Origin: an uncultured bacterium
Lineage (GTDB): Bacteria > Bacteroidota > Bacteroidia > Bacteroidales > Rikenellaceae
Assembly (NCBI GenBank): GCA_905214725.1
Contig: CAJMNH010000001.1
Location: 1-64,000 of the forward strand
DNA length: 64,000 bases
Reading direction: 5' to 3'
Under the pieces are notes generated by a model. It was not told where the DNA came from. It did not search any database and worked only from the letters and a program-made list of their open reading frames with translations. Both the position numbers and the translations under genes were made by a program. Positions 42,682-51,391 of the stretch are shown piece after piece (position 1 is the stretch's first letter; each line of letters opens with the position of its first letter).

Positions 42682-45600
42682 TTAGAAGGTTAATTTAATG
42701 TTGAAACCCCAACTGCGGGTCGAAGGAATCGCGGAGTACTCGACGCCCGATCCGACGGCCGACGGCCCGAAAATGTTGGTTTCGGGATCGATGTGCGGCA
42801 CGTTCGATTTCATGAGCCACAGGTTGCGGCCTTCAATGCCTACCGACAGCGAACCGACGAAACTGTTCTTGAACCAGCGCTGCGGCATCTGGTAGCTGAA
42901 TACCATTTCACGCAGTTTGACGAACGTGGCGTCGAAGACGTTGGCTTCGGTCGCCGAGGTGCTGTAATTGTTCACCCAGAACTTGTAGGGCGAGATGGCG
43001 TTCGTATTGGGAGTTCCGTCGGCCAGTACGCCGTTGTCCACGATGTCCGTCCGGTTTTTGCCGACGGTCTCCTCGGCCATACCGCTGGTACGCAGGTTGG
43101 ATACGGTTCCCGAATACATCGTGCCTCCGTAACGGACGTCGATCAGAAAACTCAGCGACAAGTTTTTGTAGCGCAGCGTGTTGCTGATGCCCATCGTCCA
43201 GTCGGGAGCGACCTTGCCGAGGTTTTTCGTATCCTCACTGACCATACGCGTACCGTCGGCCTTGATGATGTAGTTACCGTTGTCGTCGGTCACCCAGTAC
43301 TTTCCGTAGAGGCTGAACGCTTCGCCCTCCGCCGCTTTGATTTGAAGCGAGTTGAAGCCGGAAGAGAGGTTGTAGCTCGAAATCGACGGATCGAGTTTCT
43401 TCACGAGCTGACGGTTCGACGCGAAGTTCACATCCAGATCCCAGCTGAAATTTCTGGTCATCACCGGCGTAAAACCTGCGAGAATTTCGACGCCCCTGTT
43501 GGTAATCGTACCTGCGTTTTTACGCATGTAGAAGAAGCCGGTCGAATTGGCTACGTCCAGACGTACGATGTTCTTCGTCGTCTTGTTGTAATAGTAGGTA
43601 GCGTCCAAACGGATGCGTCCGTTGAAGAAACGCAGGTCGGTTCCCACTTCGAACGACGATTGATTCTGGGGTTCGAGGTTGGGATCGGGATAGGTGGGCG
43701 TCGCCATGTAGGCCAGCAGCCCGCCGTGCGGAATCGAGTTGTCGCCTACGAATTGCAGGAAGATCGAACTCTCCGGGTAGTAGAGGAAGTCGAGTGCGTA
43801 GGGTACCGTATCGCTGCCGACGTTGGCATAACTCAGACGCAGTTTACCGAAACTCAGCACGTCGTTTTTCGGGATCAGTTCCGAGAAGACGAAGCCGGCG
43901 CTCACCGAAGGGTAGAAGTACGAACGGTGCGACTTGGGCATGGTCGACGACCAGTCGTTACGTCCCGTAACGCTGAGGTAAACGATGTCCTTGTATCCCA
44001 GATTGACCTCGCCGTACACGCCGATCAGACGCGATTTCGTCTGGTCGTTGGTCGTAAGGACGCTTTCGGCGTTGGCATACGAGTAGATATCCGCCACCAG
44101 CAGATTCTTGGCCGTTACGTCCAGATACTTCGCGGAGCTCTGGTTGATGTTGTGTCCCAGCATCGCCTTGAACGACCAATCCTTGCCGAATTTGGTGTCG
44201 TAGGAGATCATCAGGTCGTTGTTGATCTGACGATAGGTGATGTTGTTGGTGTTGAACTGTCCGTCGGGCAGTCCGACCGTACCCCAAGCGTAGATCTGGC
44301 GACGCGATTCCTCGAAAAAGTCCGTACCGAGGTTGTTGGTGATCGTCACTCCCTTGAAAGGCTTGTAACTGACGATTGCCGAACCGAACATGCGGTCTAC
44401 CGTACCGGTGTTTTTGTTCTTGTTGACCGTCCAGTAGAGGTTTCCCGTCTTTCCGGTTTCGTCCACGCTGCCCTGCGTTATGGTCGTACCGTCCTGTGCA
44501 TACCAGTTGTTTTTCAGCCAGTTGATGTCGGTCGTACGCGGAATCGCATTGATCTGGTTGACGAGCACGTTTACGTCGTTCGAACCCTGTGCGGGACGGC
44601 CTTCCGAGGTCGAGTGGGCATAGGAGAACGAGATGCGGGCTTCGAGTTTGTCATTGAACTTGCGGCCGCCGTTGAACGATACGTTATACTTGTCGTATTC
44701 GTTGTTCGGAATAATGCCTGTCTGGTTATGCGCCGTGAGGCCCAGACGGAAATCGTTCCGCTCGTCGCCTCCCGCTACCGACACGCTGTTGATATAGGTG
44801 TGACCGGTCTCGTAGAAATCCTTTACATTGTTTTTGTAAGCCTGCAACGCGACGTCCTGTCCGAGGAAATTCTTGACGGTCTGCCCTTCGATTTTCGGGC
44901 CCCAGCCGTTCTGGTAACCGTAGGAATAGACTCCCGTAGTCGGCGCGCCCTGTGCATACGAGTTTTGGAAATCGGGCAGGCGCAGCACGCTCTCGAAGCG
45001 CATCGTCGAATTGATCGTTACGCTCGTCTGCTGATTCCGCGAACCCTTCTTCGTGGTGATGATGATCGCACCGTCTTTTGCGCGTGCGCCGTAAAGCGCC
45101 GTGGCCGCAGCGCCTTTGAGGACGTTGATCGACTCGATATCGTCGCTGGCCACGTCGCCCATGCGGTTCCCCGGGTCGACGGCGGCGCCGCTCAGCGCAG
45201 TGCCTGCATTCGCCGGATCGTAGGACTGGTTGCTTACGGGCATGCCGTCGATAATGAAGAGCGGCTGGCCTGCCGAACCGAGCGAGGACTGTCCGCGGAT
45301 GATGATCCGCGACGAACCTCCGGCCGTACCGGAACTCGAAGAGATGTTCACACCGGCGACCTTGCCTGCCAGCGCGTTGAGGACGTTGCCGTCGCGGGCC
45401 TTGGTCAGTTCATCGGCCTTGACGGTCGATACGGAGTACCCGAGCGTCTTTTCCGAACGGGTGATACCCATGGCGGTTACCACCACGTCGTCGATGGTGT
45501 GCGTGTCCTCTTGGAGGGCGACGGAGATATGGGTTCGTCCGGCGACTTCAATCTGCTGCGGCTCATAGCCGATAAACGAAATGTTCAGTTTGGCGTCTTC

Positions 45601-45795
45601 GGGAGCGCTGATGGAAAAATGTCCCGAGGCGTCGGTCGTAGCTCCGACCGTTGTTCCTTCGATCAGAACCGTTGCGCCTGTGACGGGCGCTCCGGCCGGA
45701 TCGGTCACCGTGCCTGACACCTGCATGTTCTGCGCTGTGGCTGCTGTGCCGATGCAAAGAACAGCGATTAACGAAAGTAGAATCTTGTTAATCAT
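42682..45795 (-). CDS. SusC/RagA-like TonB-linked outer-membrane transporter
   Basis: The 1037-residue protein has a signal peptide and then a carboxypeptidase-like regulatory domain (MQVSGTVTDPAGAPVTGATVLIEGT, FISAPEDAKLNISFIGYEPQQI). The plug domain opens with VTAMGITRSEKTLGYSVSTV and includes IIIRGQSSLGSAGQPLFIIDGMPV and NVLKGAAATALYGARAKDGAIIITTKKG. The barrel ends with GFNIKLTF. It forms the TonB-driven channel of a SusCD pair. Without enzymes nearby, the substrate cannot be inferred. Promoter at the complement of 45848-45880. Confidence 0.95.
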   Translation of the reverse strand: MINKILLSLIAVLCIGTAATAQNMQVSGTVTDPAGAPVTGATVLIEGTTVGATTDASGHFSISAPEDAKLNISFIGYEPQQIEVAGRTHISVALQEDTHTIDDVVVTAMGITRSEKTLGYSVSTVKADELTKARDGNVLNALAGKVAGVNISSSSGTAGGSSRIIIRGQSSLGSAGQPLFIIDGMPVSNQSYDPANAGTALSGAAVDPGNRMGDVASDDIESINVLKGAAATALYGARAKDGAIIITTKKGSRNQQTSVTINSTMRFESVLRLPDFQNSYAQGAPTTGVYSYGYQNGWGPKIEGQTVKNFLGQDVALQAYKNNVKDFYETGHTYINSVSVAGGDERNDFRLGLTAHNQTGIIPNNEYDKYNVSFNGGRKFNDKLEARISFSYAHSTSEGRPAQGSNDVNVLVNQINAIPRTTDINWLKNNWYAQDGTTITQGSVDETGKTGNLYWTVNKNKNTGTVDRMFGSAIVSYKPFKGVTITNNLGTDFFEESRRQIYAWGTVGLPDGQFNTNNITYRQINNDLMISYDTKFGKDWSFKAMLGHNINQSSAKYLDVTAKNLLVADIYSYANAESVLTTNDQTKSRLIGVYGEVNLGYKDIVYLSVTGRNDWSSTMPKSHRSYFYPSVSAGFVFSELIPKNDVLSFGKLRLSYANVGSDTVPYALDFLYYPESSIFLQFVGDNSIPHGGLLAYMATPTYPDPNLEPQNQSSFEVGTDLRFFNGRIRLDATYYYNKTTKNIVRLDVANSTGFFYMRKNAGTITNRGVEILAGFTPVMTRNFSWDLDVNFASNRQLVKKLDPSISSYNLSSGFNSLQIKAAEGEAFSLYGKYWVTDDNGNYIIKADGTRMVSEDTKNLGKVAPDWTMGISNTLRYKNLSLSFLIDVRYGGTMYSGTVSNLRTSGMAEETVGKNRTDIVDNGVLADGTPNTNAISPYKFWVNNYSTSATEANVFDATFVKLREMVFSYQMPQRWFKNSFVGSLSVGIEGRNLWLMKSNVPHIDPETNIFGPSAVGSGVEYSAIPSTRSWGFNIKLTF

Positions 45796-45847
45796 ACACG
45801 TGATTTTTTAAGTGGGTTTTTAATCTAAAAACTGGTTTTATCCGAGG

Positions 45848-45880
45848 CAAAGTTACGAATTATAATACTTATAAACCAAA
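45848..45880 (-). promoter_or_regulatory. Promoter of the SusC/SusD operon
   Basis: On the minus strand TTTG (complement of 45877-45880), a 21-base spacer and TAACTTTG (complement of 45848-45855). The start would be near 45841, giving a leader of about 45 nt. Confidence 0.7.
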
Positions 45881-45969
45881 TATTATTAAAGAAATTTAAT
45901 AGGTGCTTCTGTTTTCAATGAAAAGCAGCTTATATGCATTATAATTCATAATCTAAAATCACTTTAATA

Positions 45970-45986
45970 GGTTACAATTTGTAACC
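45970..45986. promoter_or_regulatory. Palindromic candidate operator
   Basis: GGTTACAA and TTGTAACC flank one central T: an eight-base perfect inverted repeat in AT-rich intergenic DNA, about 90 bases upstream of the SusC promoter's -33 box. Its size and symmetry fit a dimeric regulator site; no regulator gene is adjacent. Confidence 0.4.
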
Positions 45987-46433
45987 ATCTGCGAAAGACG
46001 CCTTCGGTTTATTTGGCATTATTTCCGGTTTTGTATTCGATTTTTCCCTTCCCGTAAACGGCGTTTTGCGGCTTATCGGGCTCCGAACGGGGCCTATTGC
46101 ATCCAACGTGCATATGTGACATGCTCTGCATATCGGCGAGTCGATGAATTTGCCGCTTTCTTTCGTAGACTGTTGATTGATAGGATATAAACTCTTATGG
46201 TTCGGACGCCCGAAACAGTCGAGACCGGAACTATTCCTGACAATTCGTAAGATGGCATTTTCCGGTTTCGATTTTACCCGATCTGCAATAGCGCTATTAA
46301 CAGGTAATTACGCGGCGTTTTTTTCGTTGATCGGACCATAATCCGCAAAGATGAATTCCGAACGAAACCCTTTTTCGAACGTCAGCGCCGGAATCTGTTC
46401 GGGCCGACGGTGTGCCCTTGTACCTGAAAACAG

Positions 46434-46467
46434 GAATCCCGCACCTTTATATTAAGATGCGGGATTC
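46434..46467 (-). terminator. Terminator after the mutarotase-like gene
   Basis: GAATCCCGCA (46434-46443 region) and TGCGGGATTC (46458-46467) form a nine- to ten-base stem. Reading on the minus strand, it follows the stop at 46485 and is followed by CCTGTTTTC, a weak T-run. It ends the six-gene operon from ychF. Confidence 0.7.
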
Positions 46468-46484
46468 GAAGAGCAGTTGTGTCG

Positions 46485-47192
46485 TCAGAATCGATAGACT
46501 GTTTTGTGGCAATAGGCGCTTTCTTCGTCGAGTGGAGCGGGCCGGCTTTCACCGCAGAGAACGGCTACTGTGTCGCCGTGGCGAAGAATCCGCGCTTCGG
46601 GTTGCGACGTGAGAATCTCCACGATGCGGTTTGTTGCCGGATTCTCGAGTCGCGCCGCTTCGCCCAGAATGTTTTTGTGCCATCCGTCGATGGGGAGGAA
46701 ATCGCCGTCGGAGGCCGTCGTCCGTTCCTTTGTGCGGATCGTCGGCTGCCAGTCGCCGTGCCAGAACAGTTGTGTGGTCATCGTGAAGGGCATCGCCGTC
46801 GCGCCGCGCGCCAGATGCGTAACGGCGAACTGTCCGTCGTCATCCAGATCGAAGAGCACGGCCATCACCGGAGAGCCGTCGTCGCCTGCGGGCAGCTCCA
46901 TTACGACGCGGTTGGTCTCCACACGGCTTTCCCAGATGCGTCGTCCGAAGCCGTAGAGGTTGCCGCAGAGCGTTTTGCCGCAGTCGGCGTAATCGCTTAA
47001 CAGTGCTTCAGGCGTTTCGAAGACCGGCGCCAGCGCTTCGGGCATTCCCGCCGGTCGAGGAACATAAATTCCCGTCACGGCGGCGCCGGCGTTGGAGAGG
47101 CGTACCTCCCGTCCGTCGGCGCAGCGCAGCGTATAGAGCAGTATGCCTTCGCCTTCGGCCGAGGCGCCCCACAGAAACTGTTCGATCTCCAC
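46485..47192 (-). CDS. Aldose 1-epimerase-like protein, short
   Basis: A 235-residue protein beginning with GTG that overlaps the gltX stop by one base (TAGTG). The N-terminal part reads like the galactose-mutarotase fold (LLYTLRCADGREVRLSNAGAAVTGIYVPRPAG). The remainder (GNLYGFGRRIWESRV, LPIDGWHKNILG, ILRHGDTVAVLCG) is compatible with a beta-sandwich. Family members of full size have about 340 residues, so this is a short form, and the catalytic His pair could not be located with certainty. Mutarotation of a sugar is therefore only a tentative role. Confidence 0.65.
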   Translation of the reverse strand: MEIEQFLWGASAEGEGILLYTLRCADGREVRLSNAGAAVTGIYVPRPAGMPEALAPVFETPEALLSDYADCGKTLCGNLYGFGRRIWESRVETNRVVMELPAGDDGSPVMAVLFDLDDDGQFAVTHLARGATAMPFTMTTQLFWHGDWQPTIRTKERTTASDGDFLPIDGWHKNILGEAARLENPATNRIVEILTSQPEARILRHGDTVAVLCGESRPAPLDEESAYCHKTVYRF

Positions 47193-48730
47193 TATTCGAC
47201 CGGTTTGAGGTTCGCCAGCAGGGCGTTGATGCGGCGCAGCGTCTCCTCCTTGCCGATGAACGACGTTATGTCGTACATGCCCGGCCCTTTGCCTGCGCCT
47301 ACGAGCGCCAACCGCAGCGTGTTCATGATCTGTCCCATGGGGTAACCCTTCTCTTCGATCCAGCCATGGACGATCCGTTCGGTGTTTTCCAGCGAGAAAT
47401 CGTCGATCGCGGCGAGTACCTCGCGCACCTCGCGCAGGCGGGCGGGGTTGTCGCCCTTCCAGTATTTGCGAGTCTGTTTCTCCTCGTACTCCGTGGGTGC
47501 GACGAAGAAGAACGAGGTCAGCTCCCACAGATCGGTGATGAAGGTCGCGCGCTCCTTCATGATTCCTGCGGCGCGGCCGGCCGTTTCGTCCGATACCTCG
47601 ATGCCGTGCTCGCGCAGGATCGGCTGATAGAGCGCAGCCAGTTCGGCGTCGCTTTTATGGTGCATGTACTGGGCGTTGAACCATTTGGCCTTTTCGGGCT
47701 GGAACCGTGCGCCCGATTTCGAAACGCGTTCCAGCGAGAAAGCGTCGATCAGCTCCTGCATCGAGAAGATCTCCTGCTCCGTGCCCGGATTCCATCCCAG
47801 CAGCGCCAGCATGTTGATGAAGGCTTCGGGAAAATAGCCGTCCTCGCGGTAGCCGTGCGCCGTCTCGCCCGTCGGCGACTGCCAGAAGAGCGGGAAGACG
47901 GGAAAACCCATTTTGTCGCCGTCGCGCTTCGAGAGCTTGCCGCCGCCCGTGGGTTTGAGCAGCAGGGGCAGGTGGGCGAACTCGGGCTGCGAGGCCTCCC
48001 AGCCGAAGGCGCGGTAGAGCAGGTAGTGCAGCGGCAGCGACGGCAGCCACTCTTCGCCGCGGATGACGTGCGTGATCTCCATCAGATGGTCGTCCACGAT
48101 ATTGGCCAGATGGTACGTCGGCAGCGCGTCGGCCGACTTGTAGAGCACCTTGTCGTCGAGCGTCGAGGTGTTGACCTCCACGTCGCCGCGGATCAGGTCG
48201 TGCATCTTCACCGCTTCGTCGGCCGGCATTTTGAAGCGGATGACCCACTGGTCGCCGCGTTCGATGCGCGCCTTGACCTCGTCGGCCGGCAGAGCCAGCG
48301 ACGTCATGAGTCGCTCGCGCACCGCCGCGTTGTAGGCGAAGGTCTCGCCGCGCTCTTCGTACTGCGCGCGCAGGGCGTTGAGCTCGTCGGCCGTGTCGAA
48401 AGCATAATAGGCCCATCCTGCCTCGACGAGTTGCAGGGCGTATTTCAGATAGATTTCGCGCCGTTCGCTCTGGCGGTAGGGGGCGTGGGGGCCGCCCTGT
48501 TCGATGCCCTCGTCGATGCGGATGCCGCACCATTTGAGCGACTCGATAATGTAGGCTTCGGCGCCCGGCACGAACCGCTGCGAATCGGTATCCTCGATGC
48601 GGAGGATCATCTTGCCGCCGTGGCGACGTGCGAACAGATAGTTGTAAAGCGCCGTGCGGACGCCGCCGATATGAAGCGGCCCCGTAGGGCTGGGTGCGAA
48701 ACGCACTCTTACTTCTCTTGTCATTTCCAT
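47192..48730 (-). CDS. gltX: Glutamyl-tRNA synthetase
   Basis: Class I synthetase of 512 residues. The ATP site is RFAPSPTGPLHIGGVRTALYN (key HIGG variant of HIGH, near residue 20). EDTDSQRF follows, and the KMSKS-type loop appears as KLSKRDG near 250. The C-terminal helical part binds the anticodon. It charges tRNA-Glu in the cytosol. A second possible start lies two codons in. It is 23 bases from the small membrane-protein gene upstream and overlaps the mutarotase-like gene. Confidence 0.97.
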   Translation of the reverse strand: MEMTREVRVRFAPSPTGPLHIGGVRTALYNYLFARRHGGKMILRIEDTDSQRFVPGAEAYIIESLKWCGIRIDEGIEQGGPHAPYRQSERREIYLKYALQLVEAGWAYYAFDTADELNALRAQYEERGETFAYNAAVRERLMTSLALPADEVKARIERGDQWVIRFKMPADEAVKMHDLIRGDVEVNTSTLDDKVLYKSADALPTYHLANIVDDHLMEITHVIRGEEWLPSLPLHYLLYRAFGWEASQPEFAHLPLLLKPTGGGKLSKRDGDKMGFPVFPLFWQSPTGETAHGYREDGYFPEAFINMLALLGWNPGTEQEIFSMQELIDAFSLERVSKSGARFQPEKAKWFNAQYMHHKSDAELAALYQPILREHGIEVSDETAGRAAGIMKERATFITDLWELTSFFFVAPTEYEEKQTRKYWKGDNPARLREVREVLAAIDDFSLENTERIVHGWIEEKGYPMGQIMNTLRLALVGAGKGPGMYDITSFIGKEETLRRINALLANLKPVE

Positions 48731-48753
48731 TTATGAATGTTAAATCCGTATGA

Positions 48754-48993
48754 TTATTTTTCTGCGGCCGATTCGTCGGGTTCCCCGATTTTCCGGCGCA
48801 GGTAGCGGCCCGCCCGAATCCGACGGGCGCAGCCCACGCCTCCCGCGATGATGCAGAGAACGACCAGCGCCGTACCGGCCCATTGCAGCCACAGTCCGCC
48901 GAATTTGCCTTCTGCGATCAGAACCGCCATCGCCAGCAGGAAGAACCAGCCCGAGTCGAGGATATGCAGCAATCTTCTCATAAGTAACGTCAT
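48754..48993 (-). CDS. Small membrane protein, 79 aa
   Basis: Two hydrophobic spans (about residues 15-27 and 36-52) and a basic cytosolic tail (CARRIRAGRYLRRKIGEPDE). It shares a pattern with the neighbour at 49059: LLxI near the start, an AL/AV-LIAE span, a Trp pair, AGTA, and IAGG before an Arg-rich stretch. The two may be tandem paralogues. Family not recognised. It lies between the 95-residue gene and gltX in the same operon. Confidence 0.7.
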   Translation of the reverse strand: MTLLMRRLLHILDSGWFFLLAMAVLIAEGKFGGLWLQWAGTALVVLCIIAGGVGCARRIRAGRYLRRKIGEPDESAAEK

Positions 48994-49058
48994 TTTGTTC
49001 GGGATCCGATCCGCAGGGCAGTAGGTCGCATGTACGGGTGCGAATCTTTGTCTCCGGT

Positions 49059-49346
49059 CTATTTCAGTTCTATTTTATGGTTCCCGTCAGGCGTGCCGGC
49101 TTTTTTGCGGCGGACATAAACTTCGTATTCGGGCGTATGCGGGAAATCGCGCTCCGCACGCCGAGCCTCCCGCAACGGGGCGATGCTGCCGGCGATGACC
49201 GCGCCGACGGTCAATGCGACCGCCGTACCCGCAACGATCCATGTCCATCTCTCGCCTGTCTGAGCGGCGACGAGGATCAGCGCGAAGCAGATGCGTTCCG
49301 TCCAGCGCGAAGCCGCGATGCGGAGGAGTTTGTCCGGGAAATTCAT
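49059..49346 (-). CDS. Small membrane protein, 95 aa
   Basis: Two hydrophobic segments (ICFALILVAAQ and WIVAGTAVALTVGAVIAGSIA) followed by an Arg/Glu-rich tail. Similar in layout to the 79-residue protein just downstream, though longer. It starts nine bases after the SIMPL-domain gene stops, so the two are probably co-translated. No family or function is recognised. Confidence 0.72.
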   Translation of the reverse strand: MNFPDKLLRIAASRWTERICFALILVAAQTGERWTWIVAGTAVALTVGAVIAGSIAPLREARRAERDFPHTPEYEVYVRRKKAGTPDGNHKIELK

Positions 49347-49355
49347 GCCATGCGC

Positions 49356-50090
49356 CTACTTGATCCGATACTCGATGCGCATCGTGATGCGGGCCTTCTT
49401 GTGGCGGCTCGCGGTGTTGAACGAACCGCCGGCCGAAAACTCCTCGTTGGCGTTGGCGCCCGTGATCTGGAAAACGCCCATGCGGGCCGATGCGACGGCG
49501 CCGATGCCCGTTCCTGCGTTCTGCGCGATCTTCTCGGCGCGCGCCCGCGCGTCGGCCGACGCACGTTCGATGAGCGACAGTTTCACGTCGTCGAGTTTCG
49601 TATAGTAGTAATCGGGCTGGCGCGCTTCGATCGAAACGCCCTGCGCGATGAGCGCCGAAATCTCGCGCGAAACGTTCTCCACCAGATCGACGTTCGCCGA
49701 TTCGATGCTGAACTCCTGCCGCAGCGAATAACCCGTAAACCGCTGTCCGGCATAGTTTCCGTTGGCGCTGTATACGGTCTGGTAAGTCTTGTCGACATTG
49801 ACGAAATTCCAGACGACGCTCTTCACGTCGAGGCCTTTTGCGGCGAGGTAGTCGTTGACCTTGCGCTTGCTCTGTTCGATCTGGCGGTAGCCGTCGGCGA
49901 CGTTGGCGGCTTCGGCCGTCAGAACGCCGCTCCAAACGATCAGATCCGATTCGAACTCCGTCTCACCCAGACCGGTTACGACCACCGTATCCTGCGAACG
50001 GTATTTGTAGGTGTAGGCGCGCCCGAGCAGGTAGGCGCTTGCGATGATGGCGATGCCGATGATCGCGTACTTCAGTTGTTCTTTGTTCAT
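49356..50090 (-). CDS. SIMPL (DUF541) domain protein
   Basis: The 244-residue protein has an uncleaved-looking N-terminal anchor (YAIIGIAIIASAYLLG). A SIMPL domain follows, with DTVVVTGLGETEFESDLIVWSGVL at its start, FTGYSLRQEFSIES in the middle and ASADARARAEKIAQNAG near the end. These periplasmic domains are widespread (BP26/OMP28 family) and form oligomeric channels or envelope-stress factors in some species; the exact role is unknown. It follows ychF after 28 bases. Confidence 0.9.
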   Translation of the reverse strand: MNKEQLKYAIIGIAIIASAYLLGRAYTYKYRSQDTVVVTGLGETEFESDLIVWSGVLTAEAANVADGYRQIEQSKRKVNDYLAAKGLDVKSVVWNFVNVDKTYQTVYSANGNYAGQRFTGYSLRQEFSIESANVDLVENVSREISALIAQGVSIEARQPDYYYTKLDDVKLSLIERASADARARAEKIAQNAGTGIGAVASARMGVFQITGANANEEFSAGGSFNTASRHKKARITMRIEYRIK

Positions 50091-50118
50091 AGCCCCTAGG
50101 TTTTTAGGTTGTTATCGG

Positions 50119-51219
50119 TCAGACGTTAAACAGGAAGTGCATGATGTCGCCGTCCTGTACGACGTATTCTTTGCCTTCGATACCGATCTTGCCCACGTCG
50201 CGGCACGCCTTTTCGGAGCCGAGCGCGACGTAGTCGTCGTACTTGATCACTTCGGCGCGGATGAAGCCGCGTTCGAAGTCGGTGTGGATGATGCCGGCCG
50301 TCTGCGGCGCCTTCATCCCCTTGCGGAAGGTCCATGCGCGCGTCTCGTCCGCACCGGTGGTGAAGAACGTCTGGAGATCGAGCAATTTATAGGCCGATTT
50401 GATCAGACGCGCCACGCCCGACTCCTGCAGTCCCAACTCTTCAAGGAACATCTGCCGCTCTTCGTACTCCTCCAGTTCGGCGATGTCGGCCTCGGTCGCG
50501 GCGGCGATGACAAGCATCTCTGCCTTCTCGTCGGCGATGGCGGTTCGCACCGCCTCGGTGTAGGCGTTGCCCGTTGCGGCGCCCTGTTCGTCGACGTTGC
50601 AGACGTAGAGCACCGGCTTGTCGGTCAGCAGGTTCAGGTCGGCTGTCAGTTTGCGGTCTTCCTTGTCCAGTTCGACCGTGCGGGCGCTTTTGCCCTGTTC
50701 GAGCGCGGCCTTGTACTGCAACAGCAGCTCGACGGTGCGCTTGGCGTTCTTGTCGCCGCCCGACGTGGCCTGCTTCTGAGTCTTTGCCAGACGGCTTTCG
50801 ACGGTTTCAAGGTCTTTGAGCTGCAATTCGGTGTCGATGATCCCCTTGTCGCGCACGGGATCGATCGATCCGTCCACGTGGGTGATGTTGCCGTTGTCGA
50901 AGCAGCGCAGCACATGAATGATGGCGTTCGTGTTGCGGATATTGCCCAGAAATTTATTGCCCAGACCCTCGCCTTTCGAAGCTCCTTTGACCAGACCGGC
51001 GATGTCGACGATCTCGATCGTCGTCGGAACGACGCGCTTCGGATGATCGATCTCCGCGAGCCGGACGAGCCGCTCGTCGGGTACGGTGATGACGCCCACG
51101 TTGGGTTCGATCGTACAGAAAGGGAAATTCGCCGCCTGCGCCTTGGCGTTCGACAAACAGTTGAACAGAGTCGACTTGCCGACGTTGGGCAGACCGACGA
51201 TTCCGCATTGTAAAGCCAT
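50119..51219 (-). CDS. ychF: Ribosome-binding ATPase YchF (Obg family)
   Basis: The 366-residue protein shows the P-loop GLPNVGKSTLFNCLS (8-22), FCTIEPNVGVI, the DIAGLVKGASKGEGLGNKFL G3 region and a NVDE-type G4 in place of NKxD, which favours ATP. A TGS-like C-terminal domain follows (ADETRAWTFRKGMKAPQTAGIIHTDFERGFIRAEV). The frame stays open to 51279, but Met at 51219 is the family start. It is the first gene of a six-gene operon, driven from the repeat-borne promoter at 51249-51280. Confidence 0.96.
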   Translation of the reverse strand: MALQCGIVGLPNVGKSTLFNCLSNAKAQAANFPFCTIEPNVGVITVPDERLVRLAEIDHPKRVVPTTIEIVDIAGLVKGASKGEGLGNKFLGNIRNTNAIIHVLRCFDNGNITHVDGSIDPVRDKGIIDTELQLKDLETVESRLAKTQKQATSGGDKNAKRTVELLLQYKAALEQGKSARTVELDKEDRKLTADLNLLTDKPVLYVCNVDEQGAATGNAYTEAVRTAIADEKAEMLVIAAATEADIAELEEYEERQMFLEELGLQESGVARLIKSAYKLLDLQTFFTTGADETRAWTFRKGMKAPQTAGIIHTDFERGFIRAEVIKYDDYVALGSEKACRDVGKIGIEGKEYVVQDGDIMHFLFNV

Positions 51220-51248
51220 TGTATTTCGTTTGATGTTAAATCTTCCGG

Positions 51249-51280
51249 CAAAGATACGAATAAGCGAGGGCAATGTCAAA
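51249..51280 (-). promoter_or_regulatory. Promoter of the ychF operon
   Basis: On the minus strand TTTG (complement of 51277-51280), a 20-base spacer and TATCTTTG (complement of 51249-51256). The -33 box is inside an inverted repeat, GGCAATGT (51269-51276) and ACATTGCC (51290-51297). The predicted leader is about 23 nt. Confidence 0.8.
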
Positions 51281-51329
51281 TTTATTTGAACATTGCCGAG
51301 CGGGAGTATCTAAGGCGCAGTCAAAGATA
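51249..51329 (-). repeat. Diverged single copy of the promoter-bearing repeat
   Basis: Read on the minus strand: TATCTTTG (complement of 51322-51329), then GCGCCTTAGATACTCC, CTCGGCA, an inverted repeat holding the -33 TTTG, CTCG, TTCG and a second TATCTTTG. The order and spacing (73 bases between boxes) match the two units at 30796-30954, while the inner palindrome differs in sequence but keeps its symmetry. Confidence 0.75.
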
Positions 51330-51391
51330 TATGACTTTTCCCGAGAAATAGCCCCCGATGCGGAGAGAATAGCCGCTTTCCGCCTTTTCTT

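Larger units (their letters stand above)
45796..46433. other. Long intergenic region upstream of the SusC-like gene
   Basis: About 640 bases without a supported gene, AT-rich near the susC-like gene. It holds that gene's promoter (45848-45880) and, 90 bases further upstream, a near-perfect palindrome GGTTACAA-T-TTGTAACC (45970-45986) that could be an operator. Short frames on both strands in 46000-46430 show no family features. Confidence 0.6.

Noticed and set aside
42793..45717. A 974-codon open frame on the + strand opposite the SusC-like gene
   Set aside because: It is the complement of a long gene with GC-rich third positions. The translation is Arg/Val/Gly-rich with no domain features, and the minus-strand SusC match is unambiguous.
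46412..47000. Short + strand frames near 46412-47000
   Set aside because: They overlie the terminator and the mutarotase-like gene on the minus strand and show no independent coding signal.
47003..48736. A 577-codon open frame opposite gltX
   Set aside because: Shadow of gltX. No recognisable motifs and biased composition.
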